Positions 35,688 through 44,193 of a stretch of DNA of 49,110 bases are shown here, piece by piece. Where the stretch lies: the NCBI GenBank assembly GCA_945861515.1, contig CAMAVA010000006.1:1-49110 (forward strand). Reading direction: 5' to 3'. The position numbers and the translations under genes are program-made. How positions within the stretch are numbered: the stretch's first letter is position 1; each line of letters starts with the position of its first letter. The stretch comes from Brevundimonas vancanneytii (GTDB lineage Bacteria; Pseudomonadota; Alphaproteobacteria; Caulobacterales; Caulobacteraceae). Under the pieces are notes generated by a model. That model was given only the letters and a program-made list of their open reading frames with translations. It did no database searches and was not told the DNA's origin.

Positions 35688-36179
35688 ATGCCCTTTCTGT
35701 CTCGTCTCGCCCTGGTTTCGCTGATCCTGCTGGCCGCTTGCGGCGAGGCCGACAGGCCGCAGGCGGAAAAGGCCGAGGGGCCTGCCAGCGCGGCAGCGCC
35801 CGCCCCGGCCCCGACGGTGATCCCCGACAGCGGAGAGGCCGTGGTTGCGGTGGGTCCGGCAGCGGCCAATGTGAAACAGCCGGCCCACGCGCCCCTTTAT
35901 CCCGGCGCCGAGGTGGTCAGCAGTGTGATCGGCGAAAGCGGGGTCGGCGCCGGCGGGATCATGACCTTCAGGACAAAGGCCACACCATCGCAGGTGATCG
36001 CCTTCTATGAGTCCGATGCCAGGTCTGCGGGGCGCCCCATCACCATGAACGCGGCCATGGGCGGCGATGTCCATATGCTGACCGCTGGGGACAGCGGCGC
36101 GGGCAAGGGCGCCCTCCAGGTGATCGCCAGCCCGGCGCCCGGCGGGTCGGAGGTCCAGATGACCTGGTCTGTCCAGTAA
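35688..36179 (+). CDS. Lipoprotein of unknown function
   Basis: A 163-residue protein with a lipoprotein signal, MPFLSRLALVSLILLAAC, where the Cys near residue 18 would be lipidated. An Ala/Pro/Glu-rich flexible linker of about 45 residues follows, then a compact domain with LYPGAEVVSSVIGESGVG, MTFRTKATPSQVIAFYESDA and GALQVIASPAPGGSEVQM. The domain pattern (a pI-neutral strand-helix-strand with a 'threshold-curl' type helix) is seen in other small envelope lipoproteins, but I cannot name the family. The ATG at 35649 would bury the signal, so 35688 is preferred. Confidence 0.75.
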   Translation: MPFLSRLALVSLILLAACGEADRPQAEKAEGPASAAAPAPAPTVIPDSGEAVVAVGPAAANVKQPAHAPLYPGAEVVSSVIGESGVGAGGIMTFRTKATPSQVIAFYESDARSAGRPITMNAAMGGDVHMLTAGDSGAGKGALQVIASPAPGGSEVQMTWSVQ

Positions 36180-36235
36180 CGGGACCAACCCAACCGTCGC
36201 TTGCCCAATCGGGGCCCGGCCTCTACCTGTGGGCC

Positions 36236-36727
36236 ATGAACACGCCCTGTGGCCATGAACATCATCAGCGCGGGCTGTCCGGCCAGGGCCTGACGGCCGA
36301 ACTGGCCGCCGCCGACAGCCGTTGCGCCCGGGCCGGCCAGAAGCTGACGCCCCCGCGCCTGAGGGTGCTGGAACTGCTTCTGGGCGCCGGACAGCCGGTC
36401 AAGGCCTATGACCTGATCGCCAGCTATGGCCAGGACGGGGTTCCGGCCAAGCCGCCGACCGTCTATCGGGCGCTGGACTTCCTGGGTCGACAGGGTCTGG
36501 TCCACCGCATCGAGAGTCTCAACGCCTATGTCGCCTGCCGCCATTCGGCCTCCGAAACCGGCGACAACCATGGCGCCGCCTTCCTGATCTGCGACTGCTG
36601 CGGCATCACCCGGGAGATGGAGCCGCTCCTGCTGGAAGGGGTCGATCTGGCCGCCGCCCAGACTGACTTCACCATCAAATCCGTGACCCTGGAGGCCCAC
36701 GGCCTCTGCGGCGATTGCCGGTCCTGA
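36236..36727 (+). CDS. Fur-family regulator, Zur-like
   Basis: A 163-residue metalloregulator. The DNA-binding half has LTPPRLRVLELLLGAGQPVK, AYDLIASYGQDG and PPTVYRALDFLGRQGLVHRI. The metal and dimerisation half has YVACRHSASETGDNHGAAFL and the structural-zinc cysteine pairs CDCC and CGDC. The absence of Fur's usual HHDH-type motif, together with the ICDCCG motif, fits Zur. His-rich CGHEHHQ at the N-terminus may be an extra metal site. No zinc uptake genes lie nearby. The thioesterase gene begins three bases after its stop. Confidence 0.82.
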   Translation: MNTPCGHEHHQRGLSGQGLTAELAAADSRCARAGQKLTPPRLRVLELLLGAGQPVKAYDLIASYGQDGVPAKPPTVYRALDFLGRQGLVHRIESLNAYVACRHSASETGDNHGAAFLICDCCGITREMEPLLLEGVDLAAAQTDFTIKSVTLEAHGLCGDCRS

Positions 36728-36730
36728 CCC

Positions 36731-37678
36731 ATGACTCCTGAGACAAACCAGCCCGGCGCCGAGATCTGGCGGGGCGGCGTCAATACCTGGGAATGCGACG
36801 AGATGGGGCACATGAATGTGCGCTTCTATGTCGTGAAGGCCGTCGAGGGCCTGGTCGGGCTGTCGGCGCTGCTGGGCCTGCCCCATGCCTTTACCGAACA
36901 GGCCAATTCCACCCTGGTGGTCCGGGAACAGCATATCCGCTTTCTGAAGGAGGCTCATGCCGGCGCCGCCCTGCATATGGTCGGCGGGGTTGTCGAGATG
37001 GGCGAGGACCATGCCCGTCTGATCCAGCTCCTGATCCATTCCGACAGCGGCGAGATCGCCGCCACCTTCCAGACGGTGGTCAGCCATGTCACGCCCAGGG
37101 AAGGCCGCGCCTTTCCCTGGCCCGTCCGCGCCCGGGAGCGGGCCGAGGCCCTGGGCATGGCGGTCCCTCTTCAGGCCGAGGCCCGCAGCGTCTCCCTGGA
37201 CGAGACGCAAAGCACCGCCAGCCTCGACCGGGCCAATGCCCTTGGGCTGACCCGGATCGGCCTGGGCGCCTTTTCACCGGCCGACTGCGACGCCTTCGGC
37301 CGGATGCGGCCGGAGCTGTTCATTGGCCGTGTGTCTGACGGGATCGGCCGTCTCGTGGCCGGCTATCGCGAGGTGGTTTGTCGCCATGCGCCGGCGCCGC
37401 CCGCAAGGGCCGGAGGGGCGGTCCTGGAATACCGCCTTGCCCAGCTGCGCTGGCCCCGGGTCGGCGACAGGTTCGAACTGCGATCGGGCCTGGTCAGCGC
37501 CGACGCCCGGACCATGCGACTGGTCCACTGGATGCTGGACCCCGACAGCGGCAGGGCCTGGGGGTCTTCGGAAGCCGTCGCCATCACCTTCGACCTGGAT
37601 GCGCGCAAGATCGTCCCGGTCAGTGAAGCGGCGCATGCGGCCCTGATGGCCCAGGCCAACCCGGGTCTCAGGTTCTAG
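36731..37678 (+). CDS. Double-hotdog thioesterase
   Basis: A 315-residue protein made of two hotdog units. The first (about 12-135) has WECDEMGHMNVRFYVVKAVE and REQHIRFLKEAHAGAAL, in the style of FadM/YbgC-type thioesterases. The second (about 165-300) has RIGLGAFSPADCDAFGRMRP and LEYRLAQLRWPRVGDRFELR, so it repeats the same layout. FatA/FatB-type acyl thioesterases share this tandem plan. It is probably cotranscribed with the Zur-like gene, and its 3' end overlaps the convergent hydrolase by 11 bases. The acyl substrate is unknown. Confidence 0.85.
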   Translation: MTPETNQPGAEIWRGGVNTWECDEMGHMNVRFYVVKAVEGLVGLSALLGLPHAFTEQANSTLVVREQHIRFLKEAHAGAALHMVGGVVEMGEDHARLIQLLIHSDSGEIAATFQTVVSHVTPREGRAFPWPVRARERAEALGMAVPLQAEARSVSLDETQSTASLDRANALGLTRIGLGAFSPADCDAFGRMRPELFIGRVSDGIGRLVAGYREVVCRHAPAPPARAGGAVLEYRLAQLRWPRVGDRFELRSGLVSADARTMRLVHWMLDPDSGRAWGSSEAVAITFDLDARKIVPVSEAAHAALMAQANPGLRF

Positions 37679-38597
37679 ACCCGAGCGCTTCCAGCAGGGC
37701 CTGACGCGATAGCTCCAGTCGCTCCATGGGCAGGAAATGACTTGTGCCCGGGATCATCTCGATCCTGATGCGGCCGGTGGCCAGCAGTTCGTCCATTCGG
37801 GCATCGATATTGGCCGTCGAGGCTGTCTCGGCCTTCAGGATCCGGATCGGGCAGGCGGAGTTGAAGAAGCCGTCCCAGGCATTGTGGTCATGGGCGGCGA
37901 AATTGGCCGATTCCCATTCCGGCGCGCAGCTCAGCACCAGGCCGCCATCGGGACCAGGCTTGAGGCCATCGGTCACATAATCGGCCAGCATCTCCGCCGG
38001 CCAGGTCCGGAAAGCGCCGCGTCCGGTATAGCTCGCAATCGCCGCCTCCCGGCTGTCGAACAGGTTTCGTCGCTTGAGGGCGCCCTGGGCCAGCGGGCTG
38101 TTCTTCATGGCGGCAACGCCCATCTCGCTGGCCATGCCTTCGGGCAGTACGACCGGATCCAGCAGCACCAGGGCCGGCGTCAGGTCCGGCCGGGCGCCGG
38201 CGGCCATCAGTCCGGCCGTCCCGCCCATGGAATGGCCCGCGACCACTCCTGGCGGCTGGTCCAGGGTCTCCAGCAATCCGATCAGATCCTGTTGATAGCC
38301 CAGCCAGGACCCGTGGCCGTCCCCCGGGTCGGCCGCCAGCCGGCTGCGGCCATGGCCGCGCTGGTCAATGGCCAGAACGCGAAACCCTGCCGCCGCGACC
38401 GGCGCCAGCAGATGGCGGTAGGTCAGGGCGTTGAACCCGTTTGCATGGGAGAAGACCAGATCAACCGGCCGTTCCTGCGGCCCCATCTCAACCGCCGCCA
38501 TGATCCCGTCGCCAGCCGGGCTCCGGATCGCAATCTCGCAGCGGCGAAAGACAGGGCAGGGGACGGCTGAATCGGATTGGACAGGTTCGACGGTCAT
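37668..38597 (-). CDS. Alpha/beta hydrolase
   Basis: A 309-residue serine hydrolase. After about 45 residues the core starts with VDLVFSHANGFNALTYRHLL, then FRVLAIDQRGHGRSRLA. The nucleophile elbow is VVAGHSMGGTAGLMAA (about 118-133) and the catalytic His is in IPGTSHFLPMERLELS near the end. Members of this type are esterases or epoxide-hydrolase/haloperoxidase-like enzymes; the HANGF oxyanion segment is typical of a large uncharacterised group. It diverges from the crotonase gene across about 100 bases. Confidence 0.88.
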   Translation of the reverse strand: MTVEPVQSDSAVPCPVFRRCEIAIRSPAGDGIMAAVEMGPQERPVDLVFSHANGFNALTYRHLLAPVAAAGFRVLAIDQRGHGRSRLAADPGDGHGSWLGYQQDLIGLLETLDQPPGVVAGHSMGGTAGLMAAGARPDLTPALVLLDPVVLPEGMASEMGVAAMKNSPLAQGALKRRNLFDSREAAIASYTGRGAFRTWPAEMLADYVTDGLKPGPDGGLVLSCAPEWESANFAAHDHNAWDGFFNSACPIRILKAETASTANIDARMDELLATGRIRIEMIPGTSHFLPMERLELSRQALLEALGSRT

Positions 38598-38696
38598 GGT
38601 CCCGGCTCATGACGCATCACCCCGACGTCAAGCAAGGGCCTTGGCTTTCTCTGCGTCATTCGCGCTATGGTTCCCGCAAATAGGGAGAGCACCGCC

Positions 38697-39575
38697 ATGA
38701 ACGCCATGTCGCCGATCGACGCCACCGCCGCCGCCTGGACCTGTTTCAACGTCTCCATTGAGGCCGGGGTCGCCCATATCCAGATGAATCGCCCCGATGC
38801 GATGAACGCCATGAACCGGGCCTTCTGGAACGAACTGCCGGTCATCGTGAAGGATATCAGCGACAATGCGCGGGCGCGCTGCATCGTCATCTCCTCCACC
38901 GGCAAGCATTTCTGCGCCGGCATGGACCTGACCGTCTTCACGGGCGACGGCGGAACGGTCGCCGGCGGACGTCCGAGCGACCGGGAGAATGCCGGCGAGA
39001 GCTTCCGTTACCATGTCCACCATCTGCAGGACGTCTTCTCCTGCCTGGACGAGGCGCGGATGCCGGTCATCGTGGCCATCCACGGCGGCTGCATCGGCGG
39101 CGCGGTGGACATGACCAGCGCCTGCGACATCCGCTATGCCAGCGCCGATGCCTTCTTCTGCATCCAGGAGATCAATATCGGCATGACCGCCGATGTCGGC
39201 ACCTTCCCCCGGCTCTGCAAGCTGATCCCCGAAGGCTGGGTGCGGGAACTGGCCTATACCGGCCGGCGGCTGTCGGCCGAACAGGCCCGGCAGATCGGCC
39301 TGGTCAACACGGTTCTCGAAACCCACGAGGCCTGCGTCGCCCATGCCCTGGAAACCGCCCGCGAGATCGCGTCCAAGAGCCCCCTGGCCGTGGCCGGTTC
39401 CAAGGTCATGATCAACTACGCCCGCGACCACACCATCAAGGATGGCCTGGACTATATCGCCGTCTGGCAGACCGGCATGTTCAGCCCGGCCCATATGGGC
39501 GAGGCCTTCAAGGCCAAGGCCGAAAAGCGGGACGGAAACTTCCCCGACCTGCTGCCCCTGCGCAGGGGCATGTAG
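38697..39575 (+). CDS. Crotonase-family protein, likely delta3,5-delta2,4-dienoyl-CoA isomerase
   Basis: A 292-residue crotonase. The CoA oxyanion segments are SSTGKHFCAGMDLTVF and IHGGCIGGAVDMTSACDIRY. The active-site acids E158 and D166, in QEINIGMTADVGTFPRL, are spaced by eight like the Glu196/Asp204 pair of rat ECH1. The AADVGT-type motif is characteristic of dienoyl-CoA isomerases rather than hydratases. The reaction moves double bonds during beta-oxidation of unsaturated fatty acids. The ATG at 38697 lies behind AGGGAGAG. A plain enoyl-CoA hydratase is the alternative. Confidence 0.85.
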   Translation: MNAMSPIDATAAAWTCFNVSIEAGVAHIQMNRPDAMNAMNRAFWNELPVIVKDISDNARARCIVISSTGKHFCAGMDLTVFTGDGGTVAGGRPSDRENAGESFRYHVHHLQDVFSCLDEARMPVIVAIHGGCIGGAVDMTSACDIRYASADAFFCIQEINIGMTADVGTFPRLCKLIPEGWVRELAYTGRRLSAEQARQIGLVNTVLETHEACVAHALETAREIASKSPLAVAGSKVMINYARDHTIKDGLDYIAVWQTGMFSPAHMGEAFKAKAEKRDGNFPDLLPLRRGM

Positions 39576-39592
39576 GACCCGCTCCGGCGCCT

Positions 39593-39700
39593 AGAGCATG
39601 TTCCGACAAGTGTGAATCGGTTATCGGAGCATGCTCTAACACTTTGAATCAGAGCCTGTTTTTCCGTTATGACCGGTTCGATCATAACGGAACAGGCTCT
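39593..39700 (-). repeat. Composite double-palindrome repeat, copy 2
   Basis: On the minus strand this is the same unit as 13479-13591: palindrome A (39651-39700), the 13-base spacer and palindrome B (39593-39637). B is five bases shorter than in copy 1; most other positions are identical. It fills the whole gap between the crotonase and the pentapeptide-repeat gene, which point toward each other, and its outermost bases form part of the latter's stop codon. Confidence 0.9.
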
Positions 39701-40910
39701 AGCTATCCAGCTCGGCCCCGGTCAGGTCCGCGCCGGCCATCTGGGCGCCGGCCAGGTCCGCTTCCAGAAAACGGGCGCGCCGGGCGACGGCGCCCCGCAG
39801 GTCGGCCTGCCTCAGAACGGCGCGGGTCAGGTTGGCGCGCAGCAGACGCCCCTCCGAAATGGCCAGGGGCCCGAGGCTGGCGCCGCGCAGGTCCGCCCGG
39901 TTCATCTGGGCGCCGACAAGCCTGGCGCCCCTCAGGTCAGCGTCCTGAAGGTTGACACCGCGCAGATCGGCGCCGGCCAGGTTGGCGCCCTGGAGTTGGG
40001 CGCCTTCCAGGTTCATGCCGAAAAAGATCGCCCCGGGCGCGACGAGCCCGGTCAGGACGCGACCCTGCAACTGTCGCAGGCTGCGGAAATCAGCGCCGGC
40101 CAACTGCGCGGGCCGCCCTTCGACCCCGGCGGTGGCGCAATAGAGCTGATGTTCGGCCAGGTGCTCCGAAAGCGGTCTGTCATCGATGAAGACATGCTTT
40201 GGCGGCGCCCGGAGCGACCCTTCGAGATCCGCTGATGTCAGATTGGCCGACCGGACATCGACACCCGACAACATAGTCCGCTGCATCGAGGCGCCCGACA
40301 GGTCGGCATTGAAGATGTCCGCGCCGGTCAGGTCCGCGCCGTCCATAAGAGCCCGGACCAGACGGGCTCCAGCCATGCGGGCCCCGGTGAGAATGGTGTC
40401 CGTCAGGTCCGCAATCCGCGCGGCCGGTTCGGAGATCTGGGCCCCGGTCAGCCGCGCGCGCGAAAGTACGGCATAGTCCAGTTCACCAGCCTTGCGATCG
40501 TGGGTCAGGATTCGCAGGCCCAGCTGCTGGTCCGGCACAGCGATCCGGCCTTCGCGCAGGTCGGCGCCGCTGAGGTCCGCATCGGCCAGATTGGCGCCCC
40601 GCAGGCAGACGCCCCTCAGGTCGGCGCAGGACAGATTGGCGATCCTCAGATCCGCCTCACGCAGATCGGCGCCGAACAGCACGGCCCGCGACAGATCGGC
40701 CCGTGTCAGAATCGCGCCGTTGAGACAGGCGCCCGTCATTTCCGCCTCGGCCAGGCAGGCGCCTTCGAGGTCCAGATTCGACAGGTCGAAATGGGCCAGG
40801 TTCGCCCTCCGTCCTCCGGGCCGACCTGACAGGAAACGCTCATGGGCGTCCAGCGTCGCCCGGATGCCGGCCGGATCGAGGGTCTGACGGGGCTGGGGGA
40901 TTGCGCTCAT
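39699..40910 (-). CDS. Pentapeptide-repeat protein
   Basis: A 403-residue protein dominated by A(D/N)LxX repeats, which build a right-handed four-sided beta-helix. Repeats run from about 36 to 128 (for example LRGANLADADLSGADLREG), about 150 to 240, and 300 to the end (LQGANLAGADLRGVNLQDAD). Two non-repeat inserts separate them, one starting VPDQQLGLRILTHDRKAGEL and one HVFIDDRPLSEHLAEHQLYC. No transmembrane segment is seen. The start is the ATG at 40910 (MSAIPQPRQTLDP). Some such proteins mimic DNA and protect gyrase, but this role cannot be assumed here. Confidence 0.9.
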   Translation of the reverse strand: MSAIPQPRQTLDPAGIRATLDAHERFLSGRPGGRRANLAHFDLSNLDLEGACLAEAEMTGACLNGAILTRADLSRAVLFGADLREADLRIANLSCADLRGVCLRGANLADADLSGADLREGRIAVPDQQLGLRILTHDRKAGELDYAVLSRARLTGAQISEPAARIADLTDTILTGARMAGARLVRALMDGADLTGADIFNADLSGASMQRTMLSGVDVRSANLTSADLEGSLRAPPKHVFIDDRPLSEHLAEHQLYCATAGVEGRPAQLAGADFRSLRQLQGRVLTGLVAPGAIFFGMNLEGAQLQGANLAGADLRGVNLQDADLRGARLVGAQMNRADLRGASLGPLAISEGRLLRANLTRAVLRQADLRGAVARRARFLEADLAGAQMAGADLTGAELDS

Positions 40911-40998
40911 GGTCGCGCAGTATGGGCCCGCGAGCTTAAAGAATGATTGGACCCGTCCTGAGTGTAAATCGCCCCCGGACTCCAGCAAGATTCAGGGG

Positions 40999-41961
40999 TC
41001 ACAGCCAGTTCTTGCGACGAAACCAGGCCAGCGGCAGTATCACCGACACCACCATCAGACCGATCGCCAGGAACTCTCCCCATGGCAGATCGAATTCACC
41101 CATGAACTTGAAATTCATGCCGAAATAGGATGCGACCAGGGTCGGCGGCAGAAAGATCACGGCCGCGATCGAGAAGATCTTGATGATGCTGTTCTGCTCG
41201 ATGGAGATCATGCCCAGGGTGGCGTTCAGCAGGAAGGTGACATCTCCGGACAGGTGACCGGCATGGTCGGTCAGGGACCGGACGTCCCGCTGCAGCGAGC
41301 GGATGTGAACGGCCTTGTCCTCCCCCTCGGCGATATGGGGAGACACCGAAGCATAGACCAGCAGCCGCGACAGGCTGATCAGGCTGTTGCGGGCCTTGGC
41401 CGTGACGCCCTGCCAGCGACCCAGCCGCCCCAGGATCACCTCGAACCGGGCGGTGCGACGGGGGCGCTCGAAGATATTGGTTGAAAGGGTCTCCACCTGG
41501 TTGGACGCCGCTTCAAGAATGTCGGCGATCCGGTCGACGATGGCGTCCAGCAGGCCGAGAAACACGGTCTCGCCGCCTTCGCAAAGACCGCTGCGTTCGG
41601 TCAGCTGGCTTTCGAACAGGCCGATGGCCCTGGGCTCGTCATAGCGGATGGTGATCAGGCGGTCCCGGACCAGCACGAAGGTGACCGGCTCCAGTCGGGG
41701 GGTCTCGGCCCCGGCCCCGGTAAGGACCTCGACCGTCAGATAGGTGGCCTGGCCTTCCCGATAGAGCCGCGACGAGGTTTCGATCTCGGCCATGTCCTCA
41801 CGGGTTGGCAGTTCCAGATCGAGATCCTGCTCGATGTGCCGCTCTTCATCACGAGAAGGATTGACCAGGTCGATCCAGACCGCATCGTCAGGCACATGCC
41901 AGTCATCGTTCAAGGCCACAACGGTGACGGACCTGGCGCCGCGCTCGAGTATCCTGATCAT
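40999..41961 (-). CDS. corA: CorA-family magnesium/cobalt transporter
   Basis: A 320-residue channel of the inner membrane. A large soluble N-terminal domain (LELPTREDMAEIETSSRLYR) is followed by a long stalk helix and two C-terminal helices. The family signature GMNF is present in LVASYFGMNFKFMGEFDLPW, between helix 1 (IFSIAAVIFLPPTLVASYF) and helix 2 (EFLAIGLMVVSVILPLAW), and the basic tail is FRRKNWL. The ATG at 41961 has a GGAG-type site; a TTG at 42003 would add 14 residues. Confidence 0.93.
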   Translation of the reverse strand: MIRILERGARSVTVVALNDDWHVPDDAVWIDLVNPSRDEERHIEQDLDLELPTREDMAEIETSSRLYREGQATYLTVEVLTGAGAETPRLEPVTFVLVRDRLITIRYDEPRAIGLFESQLTERSGLCEGGETVFLGLLDAIVDRIADILEAASNQVETLSTNIFERPRRTARFEVILGRLGRWQGVTAKARNSLISLSRLLVYASVSPHIAEGEDKAVHIRSLQRDVRSLTDHAGHLSGDVTFLLNATLGMISIEQNSIIKIFSIAAVIFLPPTLVASYFGMNFKFMGEFDLPWGEFLAIGLMVVSVILPLAWFRRKNWL

Positions 41962-42014
41962 GGCGGCGTCACTCCGTGCATGGGCGGCGGCGAGCCGCCG
42001 CAACCCAAGGCGCT

Positions 42015-42084
42015 TGAGCCTGTTCCGCCAAGTTCGAACCGATCATGGTGGAAAAACAGGCGCTCGTTCAAAGTGTCAGAGCAC
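42015..42084 (+). repeat. Composite double-palindrome repeat, damaged copy 3
   Basis: Palindrome A is recognisable (GAGCCTGTTCC ... GAAAAACAGG, 42015-42064), followed by the spacer GTTCAAAGTGTC and only the first bases of palindrome B (AGAGCAC). The rest of B is missing or mutated. Orientation is as in copy 1. It lies just upstream of corA, in the 197-base gap to the CHAP gene. A short hairpin CCGGGT...ACCCGG follows at 42121-42136. Confidence 0.75.
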
Positions 42085-42200
42085 TTCTCGCTGGATGGAC
42101 AAGACCGTCCTGGGAGAAATCCGGGTGCGGACCCGGTCCAGAGCCGGATCTGATCGACCTGGCCCGGCTGCCGCGCATCACGCGGTCTGACCGGCGAAGC

Positions 42201-42884
42201 TCAGTCAGCCTTCTTTTCGCCGAAGCCCGTGGCCTGCTGGATCAGGGCGGCGATGCTGTCGGTGGTCTCTGCAGCCTGATTGAGGATCTGCAGCGGAGAA
42301 GCGCCCGGCTGGACCGCGCTGACAACCTGTCCCGCAGCGGAACTGGCGACCAGCTGGGCCGTGTTCTGGGCGACGGCGAAGCGACCGCCGGCCTGGGCCA
42401 TCGTCCGGGCGTGGGCGTCCGGATAGATGAATCCATGGGCCGGATAGACCGTGGTGCCGAGATCGCGGATCGGGTCGTACCAGACCTTGACCTTGCTCCA
42501 GTCCCCCGAGAGCGACACATCGACGACGGTGACGTCCTTCTCGACCTTGCCCCGGGCGCCGCCGATGCGCGACCAGTTGGCATGGGTGACCTGGATGACG
42601 CGATCTGTCAGCACCCGGCTGACCACCGCCACATGTCCCAGCCTCATGCGGGATGTCGGTTCGAAACAGAGGACGGCCCCCATCTGGGGCGCACTGCCGG
42701 TCTGATACCGGGCGACGGCCTGCTTCCACCAGGTATGGGCGTCGCCAAAGATCTGGATGCCCGAAAGCAGTCGGGCGAAGGGCACGCATTGCCAATAGGT
42801 GTCCGCCATCGAGACCGCCGGAATCAGGCTGATCATCAGTGCGGCGGTCATGGAACCAAGGACGGTCCTCGCCCGTTGACGCAT
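42201..42884 (-). CDS. Secreted CHAP-domain protein
   Basis: A 227-residue exported protein. The signal peptide covers about residues 1-27 (ends AVSMA). The CHAP amidase/peptidase fold follows, with catalytic C33 in TYWQCVPFARLLSG and H84 in MRLGHVAVVSRVL, then VTHANWSRIGGARG and GFIYPDAHA. The C-terminal 65 residues are low-complexity Ala/Gln-rich. CHAP domains cut peptidoglycan cross-links or amides. Catalytic residues are intact. Related proteins are frequent in Caulobacterales; the cellular role is unknown. Confidence 0.85.
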   Translation of the reverse strand: MRQRARTVLGSMTAALMISLIPAVSMADTYWQCVPFARLLSGIQIFGDAHTWWKQAVARYQTGSAPQMGAVLCFEPTSRMRLGHVAVVSRVLTDRVIQVTHANWSRIGGARGKVEKDVTVVDVSLSGDWSKVKVWYDPIRDLGTTVYPAHGFIYPDAHARTMAQAGGRFAVAQNTAQLVASSAAGQVVSAVQPGASPLQILNQAAETTDSIAALIQQATGFGEKKAD

Positions 42885-42952
42885 GCTGGCGTTCTCCCCT
42901 GCGGAAACAGATTACGGCTTAGTCATCTCACAACAGAATGAAAAGACCCTTT

Positions 42953-44050
42953 TCACGCCGGGGCCGCGACCGATCGTCGTCCTGACCATGAATCATGCAT
43001 CAATTTCATGCGGGCCCGGGCCGGCCTCTCGATCAGATGATAGCTGATCGCAGCCAATGGAACCACAGAGGCGATGAACAAGAGCCACAGATACCAGGGC
43101 AGCCGATCGTCACTGATTCCAAGTAGTTTTGAAGCTGCATTCACAAAGAGAAATTTCCAGGGAATGCAGATCATATAGACCGAATAACTGATCTCTCCGA
43201 GATAGACGAAGCCTGGACCGCTGGCGAAACGTGAACCATGCTCGGCCATCCCCGCGAGACAGAGGATCAGCCCGCCAAACCCTGCCACGACAACCAGGTC
43301 CGGCGCGCCGGAAAGGGCGGCAATCAGGGCCCCGACGCCCAGAAAAAGGGCGCCGCACTGGGCGTTCCGCAGGGTTTTGACAGCGCCGGACCGCCACAGG
43401 CCATGCATGGCGCAGCCCAGGGCGAAGCAGGGCACGATTCGCAAGGCGCCCCAGTGGATGGTCGCCTGGGTGAGGGATTCACCCGCCATGGCCTCGTACA
43501 GGGGATAGATCAGCCCGATCAGTCCCAGGGCCAGTCCGGCGCCCAGCCAGGGCCGGTCACGGAGCCGCCAGGCCGCCCAGGCGAACAGCGGAAAGCAGAG
43601 ATAGGCAAACCATTCGGCCGAGATCGACCAGCTAGGATGATTGAAGGCCGCCTGCGGCGCCAGACCCCAGGCCTGGACCAGCAGCAGATTGGCCGGCAGC
43701 GAACGCCAGTCGAGGATATGGGCGTCGATGCCCATCCCGGCCGCTGAAGCGGCCAGTCCCAGGGCCATCACACCCAGCAGGGTGGCCAGATGCAGGGGAT
43801 AGACCCGCGCCAGCCGGTTCCAGAGGAAGGATCCGAACCGGAACCGGCCTTCGCCAAAGCCCTCGAGATAGACGTGGCACAGGATGAAGCCCGACAGGAC
43901 AAAGAACAGTTCCACCCCCAGATAGCCCTTCTCGACCAGGGCCGGCGTGAAGCCGATCTGGAGGTTGGCCCAGTAGTGGTAGAAAACCACCCACATGGCG
44001 GCAAAAAACCTGAGCCCTGTCAGGGGGCGGATATGGGCGGCGTCGTTCAT
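42953..44050 (-). CDS. Acyltransferase family 3 (OafA/YrhL-like) membrane protein
   Basis: A 365-residue inner-membrane O-acyltransferase with about ten helices. The family hallmarks are at the start: IRPLTGLRFFAAMWVVFYHY with the essential H near residue 25, then GYLGVELFFVLSGFILCHVY and RLARVYPLHLATLL. PSWSISAEWFAYLCFPLFAW is in the middle and HLIERPARARM at the end. Such enzymes O-acetylate lipopolysaccharide, capsule or peptidoglycan sugars. No sugar-synthesis cluster lies nearby, so the acceptor is unknown. Confidence 0.9.
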   Translation of the reverse strand: MNDAAHIRPLTGLRFFAAMWVVFYHYWANLQIGFTPALVEKGYLGVELFFVLSGFILCHVYLEGFGEGRFRFGSFLWNRLARVYPLHLATLLGVMALGLAASAAGMGIDAHILDWRSLPANLLLVQAWGLAPQAAFNHPSWSISAEWFAYLCFPLFAWAAWRLRDRPWLGAGLALGLIGLIYPLYEAMAGESLTQATIHWGALRIVPCFALGCAMHGLWRSGAVKTLRNAQCGALFLGVGALIAALSGAPDLVVVAGFGGLILCLAGMAEHGSRFASGPGFVYLGEISYSVYMICIPWKFLFVNAASKLLGISDDRLPWYLWLLFIASVVPLAAISYHLIERPARARMKLMHDSWSGRRSVAAPA

Positions 44051-44155
44051 GGTCGGGCGTCCGGCTGCTCAACGGGTTCCGTCCGCGAACAGTTTTTTTC
44101 GCAGAACCTGAATCTTTGACGACCAGGCCGCTTCCGTTCGGCGTTCGGGCGCCTA

Positions 44156-44172
44156 CCTATGCGCCACATAGG
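44156..44172 (+). other. Short hairpin in the terC leader
   Basis: CCTATG (44156-44161) and CATAGG (44167-44172) pair around CGCCA, 22 bases before the GTG start and just before the AGGGAGG ribosome site. It could tune translation. It lacks the features of a manganese (yybP-ykoY) riboswitch. Confidence 0.35.
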
Positions 44173-44193
44173 TTTAGGGAGGCTTGAGACACA

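Noticed and set aside
42121-42136. CCGGGT-GCGG-ACCCGG hairpin as a terminator
   Set aside because: It is only six bp, has no T-run on either strand and lies within a repeat-derived stretch.
44051-44193. Manganese riboswitch (yybP-ykoY) before terC
   Set aside because: The leader is short and lacks the conserved purine-rich loops; only a six-bp hairpin is present.
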